Source: Roseibium alexandrii DFL-11 (GTDB lineage: Bacteria; Pseudomonadota; Alphaproteobacteria; Rhizobiales; Stappiaceae). From it: 64,000 nucleotides of DNA. The first letter of the stretch is position 1. Every line of letters begins with the position of its first letter. The stretch covers positions 2,185,228 through 2,249,227 of the forward strand of contig NZ_CM011002.1 in assembly GCF_000158095.2 (NCBI RefSeq), written 5' to 3'. The position numbers and the translations under genes were made by a program. The notes under the pieces were generated by a model that was given only the letters and a program-made list of their open reading frames with translations, was not told the DNA's origin and searched no databases. Shown one piece after another: positions 54,051 to 63,619 of this stretch.

Positions 54051-54147
54051 ACTATCAGCGCGCGATCACCTGAAACTGTTTGACCTTATATCAAAGAAAA
54101 GCCGACGCACAGCCAGCGCGCCGACCTCTTGCAGTCTGAATTCAGCG

Positions 54148-55290
54148 TCAGGCCGCGGCAATCATCTTGCGCGGATCGTAGAAAGGCTTTTCGACAATGA
54201 CCGCGACTTCCTGGCCCTCGGGTATGTCGACCTGGAGCTCTGTGCCTAGACCGTCACAGTCGGCGGAAACCATCGCGAGCGCAATGTTCTGCTGTAGACG
54301 GGGAGAATAAACCGCTGACGTAACTTTACCGATCGCAGCCCCGTCCTTGCGGACTGTCCAGAAGGTGGTGTTCGGTCCGCGCAGGGGTGCACCGCCGATA
54401 AGAAGGCCTACCTGTTTGCGTGACACACCGGCCTCACGGATCCGTTGCAAGGCGGCTTTGCCAATGAAATCAGCGTCCATCGAAAGGTCCACCAAGCGAT
54501 CCATGCACAATTCAAATGGATTTGTCTGCATATCCGCATCGGCATGATACGACAGCATGCCGCCCTCAATTCGGCGGATCGAGGATGTGTGGCCCGGTTG
54601 AAGGCCAAGTGGCACGCCGGCAGCCATGATTTTTTCCCACAGCTCGTCGCCACGGCTGCCATCACGCAGGTAAAGTTCGTAGCCCAGCTCACTGGACCAG
54701 CCTGTGCGGGACACAATCAGCGGAATCCCATCCAACTCGACTTCGCGATGCCAATAATACCGCAGGTCCATGATCTCTTGACCGAAGAGCACCTGCATAA
54801 TCATTCCGGATTTCGGGCCCTGCAACTGCAATGGCGAAACGTCAGGCTCTCCAATCGTGACGTCCATCCCTGAGTTAATTGCGACCCCTTGCGCCCACAA
54901 AAGGACATCGCTGTCGGAGATGGAGATCCAGAAATGGTTCTCGCCGAGGCGCAGCAGGATCGGATCATTGATGAGCCCGCCAGCAGCATTTGTAATCAGG
55001 ATGTATTTGCACTGACCAACGGCCATTTTGGACAAGTTGCGCGGCGTTAGCATCTGGACAAAGGCTGCGGCATCCGGACCGGTGATCTCGACCTGCCGCT
55101 CCACGGCCACGTCGCACAAAATAGCGTCATGGACCAGATTCCAGAAGTTCTGTTCCGGGTCGCCAAAATCGCGCGGAATATACATGTGATTGTAGACGGA
55201 GAAAGCCTTGGCGCCCCAACGAACCGTTGCCTCAAAATAGGGCGACTTCCTGATCTGTGTTCCAAAACCGAATTCAGCGGCTGCGGTCAT
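54148..55290 (-). CDS. DmdA-like/GcvT-family aminomethyltransferase
   Basis: A 380-residue tetrahydrofolate-dependent enzyme of the GcvT fold. Its N-terminal block follows DMSP demethylase DmdA: FSVYNHMYIPRDFGDPEQNF, CDVAVERQVEITGPDAAAFV, LINDPILLRLGENHFWISIS, DSDVLLWAQGVAI. The C-terminal half has SRTGWSSELGYELYLRDGS and RRIEGGMLSYHADADMQTNP. DmdA moves a methyl from dimethylsulphoniopropionate to THF. Other relatives act on glycine-betaine-type compounds, so the substrate is not certain. GGGAGGCG lies before the ATG. Single gene. Confidence 0.75.
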   Translation of the reverse strand: MTAAAEFGFGTQIRKSPYFEATVRWGAKAFSVYNHMYIPRDFGDPEQNFWNLVHDAILCDVAVERQVEITGPDAAAFVQMLTPRNLSKMAVGQCKYILITNAAGGLINDPILLRLGENHFWISISDSDVLLWAQGVAINSGMDVTIGEPDVSPLQLQGPKSGMIMQVLFGQEIMDLRYYWHREVELDGIPLIVSRTGWSSELGYELYLRDGSRGDELWEKIMAAGVPLGLQPGHTSSIRRIEGGMLSYHADADMQTNPFELCMDRLVDLSMDADFIGKAALQRIREAGVSRKQVGLLIGGAPLRGPNTTFWTVRKDGAAIGKVTSAVYSPRLQQNIALAMVSADCDGLGTELQVDIPEGQEVAVIVEKPFYDPRKMIAAA

Positions 55291-55511
55291 ATGCGCCTCC
55301 CAGGCATTATAGGATATTTTTTTGAACTTCGGCAGATCGTTGTCGACGGCTTGCTCCCGGAACTCTCGGGCGTCAGACTTCGGACTTGCATAACCTTAAG
55401 TAAGCCCCAGACTACTGGTCTGAAATTCCACAGAGGTCACACTCTGTCTCAAGTGCGACATCGTAAAAACCCTTACGCATTTTTCGATACCGGGGATCAA
55501 CCGCAGACATG

Positions 55512-55541
55512 AAAAAAGGCGGCCCGAAGGACCGCCTTTTT
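55512..55541. terminator. Bidirectional terminator
   Basis: Arms AAAAAGGCGG and CCGCCTTTTT around a 9-nt loop; A- and T-tracts on the two sides suit termination in both directions. It ends the ettA transcript on the minus strand. Confidence 0.85.
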
Positions 55542-55562
55542 CTAACGTCTCAAAGATAGAAC

Positions 55563-57215
55563 CTACCGCGTCAGCGGCTTGTACTTGATGCGGCGCGGGT
55601 CGGCGGCGTGGGCACCGAGGCGGCGGACCTTGTCCTTCTCGTAGTCCTCGAAGTTGCCTTCGAACCACTCCACATGGCTGTCGCCTTCAAAGGCGAGCAT
55701 GTGCGTTGCCAGACGGTCGAGGAACATACGATCGTGCGAGATCACCACGGCGCAGCCGGCGTAGTTTTCCAGCGCGTCTTCGAGGGCCGCCAATGTCTCG
55801 GTGTCGAGATCGTTGGTCGGCTCATCGAGCAGCAGAACGTTGGCGCCCTGTTTCAGGACCTTCGCCAGATGCACACGGTTGCGCTGACCACCTGAGAGAT
55901 CGCCAACCTTGGCCTGCTGAGCCGGGCCCTTGAAGTTGAAGGACGAGCAGTAGGCGCGGGAGTTGATCTCCTTGTCATCCAGATAGATGACTTCCGCACC
56001 GCCGGAGATCTCTTCCCAAACGTTGTTGTCCGGGTTGAGCGCGTCCCGCGACTGGTCGACATAGCCAAGCCGGACGCTGTCACCCGTGATCACTTCGCCG
56101 CTGTCCGGCTTTTCCTGCCCTGTCAGCATCTTGAAGAGCGTTGATTTACCCGCACCGTTCGGACCGATGACACCAACAATGCCGCCGCGCGGCAGTTTGA
56201 AGGACAAATCATCGATCAACAAGCGGTCTTCAAAACCCTTGGAGACGCCTTTGACCTCGATGACATTCGCGCCGAGGCGCTCGCCAACCGGGATCAGGAT
56301 CTGTTCAATGGACGGCTGGCGCTCTTCCTGGGCGGACAGAAGATCATCAAACGCCTTGATACGCGCTTTCGACTTGGTCTGGCGGCCTTTCGGGCTCATG
56401 CCCATCCATTCGCGTTCGCGGGCGATGGCACGGTTACGCGCCATGTCTTCGCGGCCTTCCTGCTCCATCCGCTTGGATTTCTTTTCCAGATAGACCGAGT
56501 AGTTGCCCTCATACGGGATGCCCTGACCGCGGTCGAGCTCCAGAATCCAGCCGGTGACGTTGTCCAGGAAGTAGCGATCGTGGGTGATGATCAGCACGGA
56601 GCCCTTGAACTCGCGCAGGTGGCGTTCCAGCCAATGCACTGTTTCAGCGTCCAGGTGGTTGGTCGGCTCATCAAGCAGCAGAAGATCCGGCTCGGAAAGC
56701 AGCAATTTGCAAAGCGCCACACGGCGGCGTTCACCGCCGGACAGGTTGTCGACCGGGCTGTCGCCGGGCGGGCACCGCAGCGCTTCCATGGCCATTTCCA
56801 CTTGGCTTTCCAGGTTCCACAGATCAGCTGCGTCGATCTCGTCCTGAAGCTGCGCACCTTCCTCGGCCGTCTCGTCCGAGTAGTTCATCATCAGCTCGTT
56901 GTAGCGGTCGAGCTTGGCCTGCTTGTGGGCAACGCCTTCCATGACGTTTTCCATGACCGTCTTAGTCTCGTCGAGCTGCGGTTCCTGCGGCAGATACCCG
57001 ACCTTGGCGCCCTCGGCCGCCCAGGCTTCGCCCTGGAACTCCTTGTCCAGACCGGCCATGATCTTCAAGAGCGTCGATTTACCAGCGCCGTTGGGTCCCA
57101 GAATACCGATCTTGGCGTCCGGGTAGAAAGACAGGTGAACGTTGTCGAGGACCTTCTTGCCCCCGGTGTAGGACTTGGACAGTCCGTGCATGTGATAGAT
57201 GAACTGGCGCGCCAT
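55563..57215 (-). CDS. ettA: Energy-dependent translational throttle protein EttA (ABC-F)
   Basis: A 550-residue ABC-F ATPase from ATG 57215. Two ATPase domains: Walker [21 protein letters not shown] and [19 protein letters not shown]; signatures [13 protein letters not shown] and [13 protein letters not shown]. The linker holds the EttA-type [20 protein letters not shown] and [10 protein letters not shown]. It binds the ribosomal E site and gates the first elongation step according to ADP/ATP. No membrane part. The N-terminal start is the conserved [16 protein letters not shown]. Confidence 0.95.
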   Translation of the reverse strand: MARQFIYHMHGLSKSYTGGKKVLDNVHLSFYPDAKIGILGPNGAGKSTLLKIMAGLDKEFQGEAWAAEGAKVGYLPQEPQLDETKTVMENVMEGVAHKQAKLDRYNELMMNYSDETAEEGAQLQDEIDAADLWNLESQVEMAMEALRCPPGDSPVDNLSGGERRRVALCKLLLSEPDLLLLDEPTNHLDAETVHWLERHLREFKGSVLIITHDRYFLDNVTGWILELDRGQGIPYEGNYSVYLEKKSKRMEQEGREDMARNRAIAREREWMGMSPKGRQTKSKARIKAFDDLLSAQEERQPSIEQILIPVGERLGANVIEVKGVSKGFEDRLLIDDLSFKLPRGGIVGVIGPNGAGKSTLFKMLTGQEKPDSGEVITGDSVRLGYVDQSRDALNPDNNVWEEISGGAEVIYLDDKEINSRAYCSSFNFKGPAQQAKVGDLSGGQRNRVHLAKVLKQGANVLLLDEPTNDLDTETLAALEDALENYAGCAVVISHDRMFLDRLATHMLAFEGDSHVEWFEGNFEDYEKDKVRRLGAHAADPRRIKYKPLTR

Positions 57216-57442
57216 GGGGCTCGTCGTCTCCGCAGGTTGGAATGTCGGGATTCTTTTTGTAAAAACTGGCGCCGTTTTACGGGAATTTGGCCGATGGGGC
57301 AATGGGGGAATGCATCCCGGCCTAACAAGCCCGTTGATCCTCAAAAGCCGCACCCGCTTCTCTGTCACTGCCGGGCCTGACCCAGCTATCCATGCCGCGA
57401 CCTGAGCGTAAGGCACGCCTGACCGGGTGGAAACGGAACGGC

Positions 57443-57473
57443 GTGTATCCCCGGATCAAGTCCGGGGATACAC
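57443..57473. repeat. REP-like palindrome, copy 2
   Basis: Perfect 13-bp arms GTGTATCCCCGGA and TCCGGGGATACAC around TCAAG, sharing the core of the palindrome at 23790-23808. It lies in the 283-bp gap between ettA and the CbiX gene, which otherwise contains no gene. Confidence 0.75.
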
Positions 57474-57498
57474 CTGGAAATTAAGAAACGCCCCGTGC

Positions 57499-58677
57499 TT
57501 ATGCGGTTTTACGTTTTGGAGCGCAGGCAGGAAGCTTTTCGGGGACGATCGGGTCGATCCCGAGGCCTTTGCGCAGCTCGCGTTCCTCGTCGATCACCTC
57601 TTGCGGGAATTGGCCCATGAAGCAGCAGCAGACGCCCTGATCGATCATGGTGCGCGGGCCGTTCGGGTGGGCAATGTGCTTGTAGACGCCGTGGCTGTGG
57701 CCATGGCTGTGATCATGCCCGTGTCCGTGATGGTGGTGATGGCCATGCCCGTGGCTATGGTCGTGGTCGTGGGCATGCACGTGATCGTGATCGCTGCCGC
57801 CAGCCTCATCATCCTGCGGATCGCGGTATTCAGCATGGTGGTGATGCACATCGACCTCGCCGCGGGCAAGCCGTTCCTTGAAGGAGGCCATCAGGTCGGT
57901 GGTCTCAACGAGGGAGCCGTCGGCGGCTTCCGTGATCCGTTCCACGAAGGTGTCGATCACATGCGCCTGATCAGCAAGGTAATGCGCCTTGTAGAAGGTC
58001 ACGTCCGGCTGGTCTTCCGCGACCCGGTCGACGTAGTTGTAGATCCGGTCGATCAGACGGCCGGAGAACAGGAAATACGGGGCGACAACAATCTTTTTGT
58101 AGCCCAGCTTCAGGGCCATCTCGAGCCCGCGTCCGACCGACGGGAAAGTCACGCCGGAATAGACAGTTTCCGACCAGCCGAAGCCGAGGTTTTCAGTGAC
58201 GATCCGGGTCAGACGCGCCGCTTCCGCATTGGCCAGCGTGTCAGATGTGCCGCGGCCGACAACCACCAGCATGGTGTCGTAGAGATCGCCGTCATGAACA
58301 TGGGTAAGGCCCAACGCCTCAAGGATCCTTGCCTCGAAGGCGGCGATCATCTGCGTGTGCAAACCCAACTCGCGGCCATAGCTGACAGTGAGGCCCGGGT
58401 TCTTTTCCTGATAGGTGGTGAGAACGGACGGGATGTCGTTCTTGGCGTGGGTGGCGGCAAACAGCATGCCGGGCACCGCCAGAATATGTTTCACGCCCTG
58501 ATCGCGCAGGGAATCGAGCCCCATGTGAATGTTCGGCGCAGAATATTCCAGAAAGCCGTATTCCACCGGCGTCTCCGGATAGCGGTCCCGCAAACCCTTG
58601 GCGAGGAGTGCGAATTCTTCTTCGGCAATTTTGGCGCGGCTGCCGTGCCCGCAAATCATGATGCCCGTCTTTGACAT
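57499..58677 (-). CDS. cbiX: CbiX-type sirohydrochlorin chelatase with His-rich segment
   Basis: A 392-residue double-domain CbiX. The chelatase parts read GIMICGHGSRAKIAEEEFAL (active-site His about residue 10), HILAVPGMLFAATHAKNDIP and KIVVAPYFLFSGRLIDRIYN. A His/Asp-rich stretch (about 275-340, e.g. HDHDHSHGHGHHHHHGHGHD) probably stores Co or Ni. A C-terminal QGVCCCFMGQ cysteine run could hold an Fe-S cluster. It inserts cobalt in B12 synthesis. No cob genes or cobalamin riboswitch are visible nearby. Confidence 0.9.
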   Translation of the reverse strand: MSKTGIMICGHGSRAKIAEEEFALLAKGLRDRYPETPVEYGFLEYSAPNIHMGLDSLRDQGVKHILAVPGMLFAATHAKNDIPSVLTTYQEKNPGLTVSYGRELGLHTQMIAAFEARILEALGLTHVHDGDLYDTMLVVVGRGTSDTLANAEAARLTRIVTENLGFGWSETVYSGVTFPSVGRGLEMALKLGYKKIVVAPYFLFSGRLIDRIYNYVDRVAEDQPDVTFYKAHYLADQAHVIDTFVERITEAADGSLVETTDLMASFKERLARGEVDVHHHHAEYRDPQDDEAGGSDHDHVHAHDHDHSHGHGHHHHHGHGHDHSHGHSHGVYKHIAHPNGPRTMIDQGVCCCFMGQFPQEVIDEERELRKGLGIDPIVPEKLPACAPKRKTA

Positions 58678-58902
58678 GTGCGGCCTCTCCTTGTTGCGCT
58701 GTAGATAGCGCCTAAACCCGGCCGGGTGAATGCAGAAAATGGTTTGGCGGCAATTTGCCCAAAGCTGTGTCCTGATGCCGAAGTTTCCCGGCCAAAAAAC
58801 GAAGGCCGCAGTGCGGCAACCGGCCTCAACCGGGCTCGACGGCGGAGAAGAATTCTTCTAACAAGTTTGCTCAATGCTCCCTTCCCTATTCCGGATTCCA
58901 TC

Positions 58903-59859
58903 ATGACCAAGCCCGACATCCTGATGCCTTACCGCCTGTTGCCGATCGCGGAAGAGGAGCTCGCAAAGCGCTTTACCGTGCACAAGCTGCACGAGGCGGA
59001 GGACCGGCAGGCGTTGCTCGCCGAGGTTGGTCCAAAAGTGCGCGGGGTTGCACTCGGGTTCGGGCCTTTCAATCAGGCACTTTTGGATCAGCTGCCGAAC
59101 CTTGAAATTGTTGCCGGGTTTGGCGTTGGCTATGACCACATCAATGTGCCAGCGTGCCTTGCTGCCAAGGTCATGGTCACGCACACGCCCGATGTCTTGA
59201 ATGAAGAGGTCGCGGATACGGCGATCGGCCTGATGATCATGGCGATCCGCGAACTCGGCCAGGCCGAACAGTGGGTCCGCGATGGGCATTGGGCGGCGAA
59301 AAAGCCTTATCCGACCACCGCAGCGACGCTGCGCGGCCGCACGCTCGGCATCTTCGGGCTCGGACGGATCGGCAAGGCAATCGCAAAACGCGCGGAAGCC
59401 TTCGGACTGGACGTCCACTATCACGGGCGCACAAAACAGAACGGCGTCACTTATCCGTACCACGCAACTCTGACCGGTCTTGCAGAGGCCTGCGACACGT
59501 TGATGGTGGTCGCGCCGGGTGGCCCGTCGACCCATCACGCGGTCAATGCCGGGGTCCTTGAAGCCCTTGGTCCGGACGGGGTCGTGATCAATGTCGGCCG
59601 CGGGTCGGTGATTGACGAGGCGGCCCTGATAAAAGCGCTGGAAGACGGTACGATTTACGGCGCCGGGCTCGATGTCTTTGAAGACGAACCGAACGTGCCG
59701 GAAGCCTTGCTGGCACTGCCGAAAGTCACCGTGCTTCCGCATGTCGGTTCGGCCAGTCAGGCCACCCGCAATGCAATGGCGATGCTGGTGGCCAACAACA
59801 TCAGGAGCTGGTTCGAAACCGGGGCGGCAATCACCCCGGTTCCGGAAATGGGTGCGTAA
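58903..59859 (+). CDS. D-2-hydroxyacid dehydrogenase
   Basis: A 318-residue enzyme from ATG 58903. NAD(P) fingerprint GIFGLGRIGKAIAKRAEAFG (about residues 147-166), catalytic Arg in NVGRGSVID (about 230), Glu in VFEDEPNVPEA (about 259) and His in LPHVGSAS (about 278). HGRTK after the second strand suggests NADPH preference, as in glyoxylate/hydroxypyruvate reductases. The substrate is not decided by sequence. Divergent from cbiX. Confidence 0.92.
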   Translation: MTKPDILMPYRLLPIAEEELAKRFTVHKLHEAEDRQALLAEVGPKVRGVALGFGPFNQALLDQLPNLEIVAGFGVGYDHINVPACLAAKVMVTHTPDVLNEEVADTAIGLMIMAIRELGQAEQWVRDGHWAAKKPYPTTAATLRGRTLGIFGLGRIGKAIAKRAEAFGLDVHYHGRTKQNGVTYPYHATLTGLAEACDTLMVVAPGGPSTHHAVNAGVLEALGPDGVVINVGRGSVIDEAALIKALEDGTIYGAGLDVFEDEPNVPEALLALPKVTVLPHVGSASQATRNAMAMLVANNIRSWFETGAAITPVPEMGA

Positions 59860-59865
59860 CCCGGC

Positions 59866-60174
59866 CTATCCGATCACTTCACCGATCAGCAATTGCGGCC
59901 GGGTGTTCGTGTAATTCGGGATGTCTGCCGTCACCGGCCCTGCCGCTGCGAGTGCGGCCTCCAGTTGGCCTTTGGTCTCAAACACCATGGTCGCGACCGC
60001 ATAAAATTCCGGCGGTGCATCCGGTCCGCCTGCCATGCCTTTTGTGGCCTGAACCTGGCTGGCATGCGGCCCCATGTGCTCGGCCACAAGCGCCATATGC
60101 TTTTCCGCATAATACCCATAATCGAATGTCGTATCCGGGCGGACCGGATAAAGAACCTGCAGTGAAAATGCCAT
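59866..60174 (-). CDS. EthD-family protein
   Basis: A 102-residue ferredoxin-like dimeric protein from ATG 60174, with GGGAGGATTTT just before it. It reads LQVLYPVRPDTTFDYGYYAE, KHMALVAEHMGP, and AVATMVFETKGQLEAALAAA, the EthD pattern with conserved Asp/His. Family members assist P450 ether degradation or bind small aromatics. It converges on the dehydrogenase gene, 7 bp apart. Confidence 0.88.
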   Translation of the reverse strand: MAFSLQVLYPVRPDTTFDYGYYAEKHMALVAEHMGPHASQVQATKGMAGGPDAPPEFYAVATMVFETKGQLEAALAAAGPVTADIPNYTNTRPQLLIGEVIG

Positions 60175-60544
60175 AAAATCCTCCCTGGCCGCCGTGCCGT
60201 TCAGAACTGTCATCGGCAGTGACACCTGCCAAACTTTGGAGTGTTCAGAACGGCAAAGGACAATCCGTGAGCAAGCTTACCGGCCGCACCGGCAGCGGAC
60301 AATCCTAGATACTGACAAAAATACGGATTTATCAAAGCAATTCAACAAAGTGTTTTGATCGTATTTCTACATATATGTGAGTATTTTATCCGAATATTCA
60401 CTTGTTCAAATATAGCCTTTGCAGAAGTCGGGACATGGATCATTTGTTTGCTTCAAACATGTTGTCCCATGTGACAGAACGCCAGCCAAATCTTTCTGGC
60501 GGCGGCCTTCGGGCGACGTGTGTAACGGTGGGGCAATCGAACGT
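60175..60544. promoter_or_regulatory. Gene-free 370-bp region with AT-rich promoter zone
   Basis: No gene is seen. The stretch about 60300-60415 is AT-rich compared with its surroundings (ATACGGATTTATCAAAG..., TTCACTTGTTCAAATATAGC) and probably carries the promoter of the following sensor gene. No clear operator dyad was found. Confidence 0.4.
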
Positions 60545-63500
60545 ATGAGAGTGCTGTTCCTTCTTTTGGCTTTTGCCGGCGCTCTGGTGTTTTCAACCGT
60601 TACGGATGCCGCGCCTCCGGGCAAAGGCCATCTCGGCGCGCAAACGGCAGGCACCGAAATTATTGCAGTCGTCCCGGCCAATTGGCCGCCGCAATACAGC
60701 CTGGACGAGGATGGCAATCCAACCGGATTTGCAATCGACGTTTTGAACCATCTCGCCAAAGAACTGAACTTGACGGTCAGATACAAGGTTGCTCCAAACT
60801 TCGTCGAAGCCATCCAACTGCTCGAAGCGGGCGAAGCTGATCTCATCCCGAACAGTGGCATTGTGTCCGAGCGCAAGTCCAACAACCTGTTCACCCCTCC
60901 CGTCGAAACCTTCCGGATCGTGGCCTTTATCCGGGAGGGGGATGTTGTTCCAACCCTGATCAGTGCATTGCACCAGAAGAAGGTTGGCGTGGTGGAGCGG
61001 AATGTTGGATTGTTTCTTCTGCGCGACCGCAGAGACGTAGAGCTTGAGATCTACCCGACCGGTGAGAAAGCTCTCCTGGGCCTTCTCTCCGGCGCTGTGG
61101 ATGCCGTTGTCTACCCCGACACAGTGTTTCAAGCCCTTGCGCGGAACATCGGCGTCGAAGACCAAATCCGCATCACCGGGACGGCGTTGAAAGAGATACC
61201 ACGCGGGCTGCGCTTTCGAAACGACCGCTCTGATCTGCATGTCTTGTTCAGTGCTGCAGTCGCATCCTTTGTGAATTCGCCTGACTACAAAAATATCTAC
61301 AAACGGTGGTACGGCGCGCCTGATCCCTTTTGGACAACGAAGCGGGTATTCGGCGGAATGCTGGCCATTCTGGCGACACTGACCGTTGTTTTCCTTGTGT
61401 GGCGCTATTTCACCTTAAGCAGTTTCAACAATCGGCTTCGCCTTTCAAAACTCCAGCTCATCAATCTGAACGAAACTCTTGAAACCAGGGTCCGCAACCG
61501 GACGCGCGAACTGTCAGAAGAGGTCGAAGAGCGCAAACGCAGCCAACGGGACTTAGAGACGTTCTTCAACCAGTCACAGTCCCTCAATCTGATCGTGGAT
61601 TTCAAAGGCCGAATACTGCGCCTCAATGATTCCTGGGAAGACTTTCTGGGTTACGAGCTAAAGGAAGTCGCTGAACGCCCCTTTATCGAATTTGTGCATC
61701 CCGAGGACCGGGCGATGACCGAAGCCGCGTTTACAGCACTTCTGGTGGGAGACGGCATTGACGGGTTTGAAAACAGATATGTCTGTGCGTGCGGTGCCGC
61801 CAAATACCTGCGTTGGTCCGCGCGGTCAGATGTCGACCGGCAGCTGATCTATGCCGTTGCGCAAAACATCACCGAGCAAAAGAAGGCCGAGAATGCCCTG
61901 AAGCTGGCGGCGAACGTCTTCACGCACTCAGATGAAGGCATCATCATCACCGACATTAATGGCGCGATTGTCGACATCAACGAGGCCTTTACTGACATTA
62001 CCGGCTATGAACGGGACGAAATCCTGGGCAACAACCCGAGCATTCTCAGTTCTGGCAAGCATGACGCGGACTTCTATCAGACGATGTGGTCCAAGCTCCG
62101 GAAAGACGGCGTTTGGCAGGGCGAGATCTGGAACAAACGGAAAGACGGCGACGTCTTCGCAGAACGCCTGACCATCAGCGCAATTGAAGATGAAAGCGGC
62201 AACACCACCAATTACATCGGCCTGTTCGTCGACATTACGAAAATGAAGGCCCACGAACGCCAGTTGGAACACCTAGCGCGCTATGATCGCTTGACCGGCC
62301 TCCCAAACCGCGTCCTTCTGGCAGACAATATGCAACAGGCTATGGCGCGTGCGCGCCGGCATGGGCATACCCTTGCCATCGCCTTCATTGATCTCGACGG
62401 CTTCAAGGCCGTCAACGACACCTATGGCCACGCTGCCGGCGACGAGTTGCTGGTCTCGGTCGCACACCGTCTCACCAAAGTGCTGCGGACGGAGGATACG
62501 CTGGCGCGCATCGGGGGCGATGAATTTGTTGCCATCATCACCGATCTGCCGGATGAGAAGAGCTGCGTCAGCACGCTGAACCGGATCCTTGATGCTGCGT
62601 CCAAGGAGTTCAAGCTCGGCGCGGCAACAGCATCCGTTTCCGCCAGCATCGGCGTCACCTTCTACCCGCAAACGGAAGAGATTGATGGCGACCAACTGGA
62701 GCGGCAAGCCGATCAGGCAATGTATGAGGCGAAAATCTCCGGCAGGAACCAGTATAAGTTCTTCGACCCGGAACAGGACCGCAGGCTCACCGAGTATTAT
62801 GCTCAGGTAGCGGATGCCAAAAAGGCCCTAAAAACAGATGCTTTCCGCCTGCACTATCAACCAAAAATCCGGCTCGCCACGAAAGAAGTCATTGGCTACG
62901 AAGCGCTGATACGCTGGCAACATCCCGAGAAGGGTCTTTTGATGCCAGGCGCGTTCCTGCCGCCAATCGAACGGCACCCTGATGTGGCCATCGAGCTTGG
63001 CAACTGGGTGTTGGACAATGCCCTTGAACAGATTGAGCGGTGGAATGAAGTCGGCCTCGACACGACCGTCAGTGTCAATGTGAGCGCCCTCCAGCTCACC
63101 TCGAGCGATTTCGAAGAAACACTGAACAAACATCTTCAGAAGCATCCGGCTGCCGAACCGTGTCAGCTCGAAATCGAAATTTTGGAAACTGATGCCCTCA
63201 GTGACATTGAGCGTGTTTCGAAGATCATCCGGAATTGCCGCCTCTCGTCAGTCCGCTTTGCACTGGACGATTTTGGGACCGGCTACTCGTCGCTCGCCTA
63301 CCTGAAACAGTTGCCAATTGATACCTTGAAGATCGATCAGGGCTTTGTGCATGACAGCCTGAACAATGCCCAGGACCAGGAATTGCTCAAACTCATTATT
63401 TCCCTGGGCCGGGTGTACAACATCGACGTTTTGGCAGAGGGCGTCGAGACGCCTGCACATGCAGAATTGTTGCACACCTACGGCTGCCGGTATGCACAAG

Positions 63501-63613
63501 GGTATGCTTTTGCGCGTCCAATGCCCGCAGACGACGTTTTGGATTGGCACAGCAATTGGATCGAGCACCGGTTGACCCAGTCAGCCATGCCGCGGGCGCT
63601 CACCGGCAGTTAA
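60545..63613 (+). CDS. Solute-binding sensor fused to PAS-PAS-GGDEF-EAL
   Basis: A 1022-residue protein from ATG 60545; a signal peptide follows (LFLLLAFAGALVFSTVTDAA). Order: periplasmic SBP_bac_3 domain (about residues 35-255), a membrane helix (about 267-287, GGMLAILATLTVVFLVWRYF), a short coiled coil, two PAS domains (about 335-440 and 450-570), GGDEF (about 580-735, RIGGDEFV) and EAL (about 755-1000, with GYEALIRW, LDDFGTGYSS, LKIDQGF, AEGVET). Both output motifs look intact. It should translate an extracellular solute into c-di-GMP change. Confidence 0.94.
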   Translation: MRVLFLLLAFAGALVFSTVTDAAPPGKGHLGAQTAGTEIIAVVPANWPPQYSLDEDGNPTGFAIDVLNHLAKELNLTVRYKVAPNFVEAIQLLEAGEADLIPNSGIVSERKSNNLFTPPVETFRIVAFIREGDVVPTLISALHQKKVGVVERNVGLFLLRDRRDVELEIYPTGEKALLGLLSGAVDAVVYPDTVFQALARNIGVEDQIRITGTALKEIPRGLRFRNDRSDLHVLFSAAVASFVNSPDYKNIYKRWYGAPDPFWTTKRVFGGMLAILATLTVVFLVWRYFTLSSFNNRLRLSKLQLINLNETLETRVRNRTRELSEEVEERKRSQRDLETFFNQSQSLNLIVDFKGRILRLNDSWEDFLGYELKEVAERPFIEFVHPEDRAMTEAAFTALLVGDGIDGFENRYVCACGAAKYLRWSARSDVDRQLIYAVAQNITEQKKAENALKLAANVFTHSDEGIIITDINGAIVDINEAFTDITGYERDEILGNNPSILSSGKHDADFYQTMWSKLRKDGVWQGEIWNKRKDGDVFAERLTISAIEDESGNTTNYIGLFVDITKMKAHERQLEHLARYDRLTGLPNRVLLADNMQQAMARARRHGHTLAIAFIDLDGFKAVNDTYGHAAGDELLVSVAHRLTKVLRTEDTLARIGGDEFVAIITDLPDEKSCVSTLNRILDAASKEFKLGAATASVSASIGVTFYPQTEEIDGDQLERQADQAMYEAKISGRNQYKFFDPEQDRRLTEYYAQVADAKKALKTDAFRLHYQPKIRLATKEVIGYEALIRWQHPEKGLLMPGAFLPPIERHPDVAIELGNWVLDNALEQIERWNEVGLDTTVSVNVSALQLTSSDFEETLNKHLQKHPAAEPCQLEIEILETDALSDIERVSKIIRNCRLSSVRFALDDFGTGYSSLAYLKQLPIDTLKIDQGFVHDSLNNAQDQELLKLIISLGRVYNIDVLAEGVETPAHAELLHTYGCRYAQGYAFARPMPADDVLDWHSNWIEHRLTQSAMPRALTGS

Positions 63614-63619
63614 TCGGAT

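Noticed and set aside
57427..58674. 415-residue plus-strand frame
   Set aside because: Antisense to the cbiX gene, including the His-rich segment; no family match.
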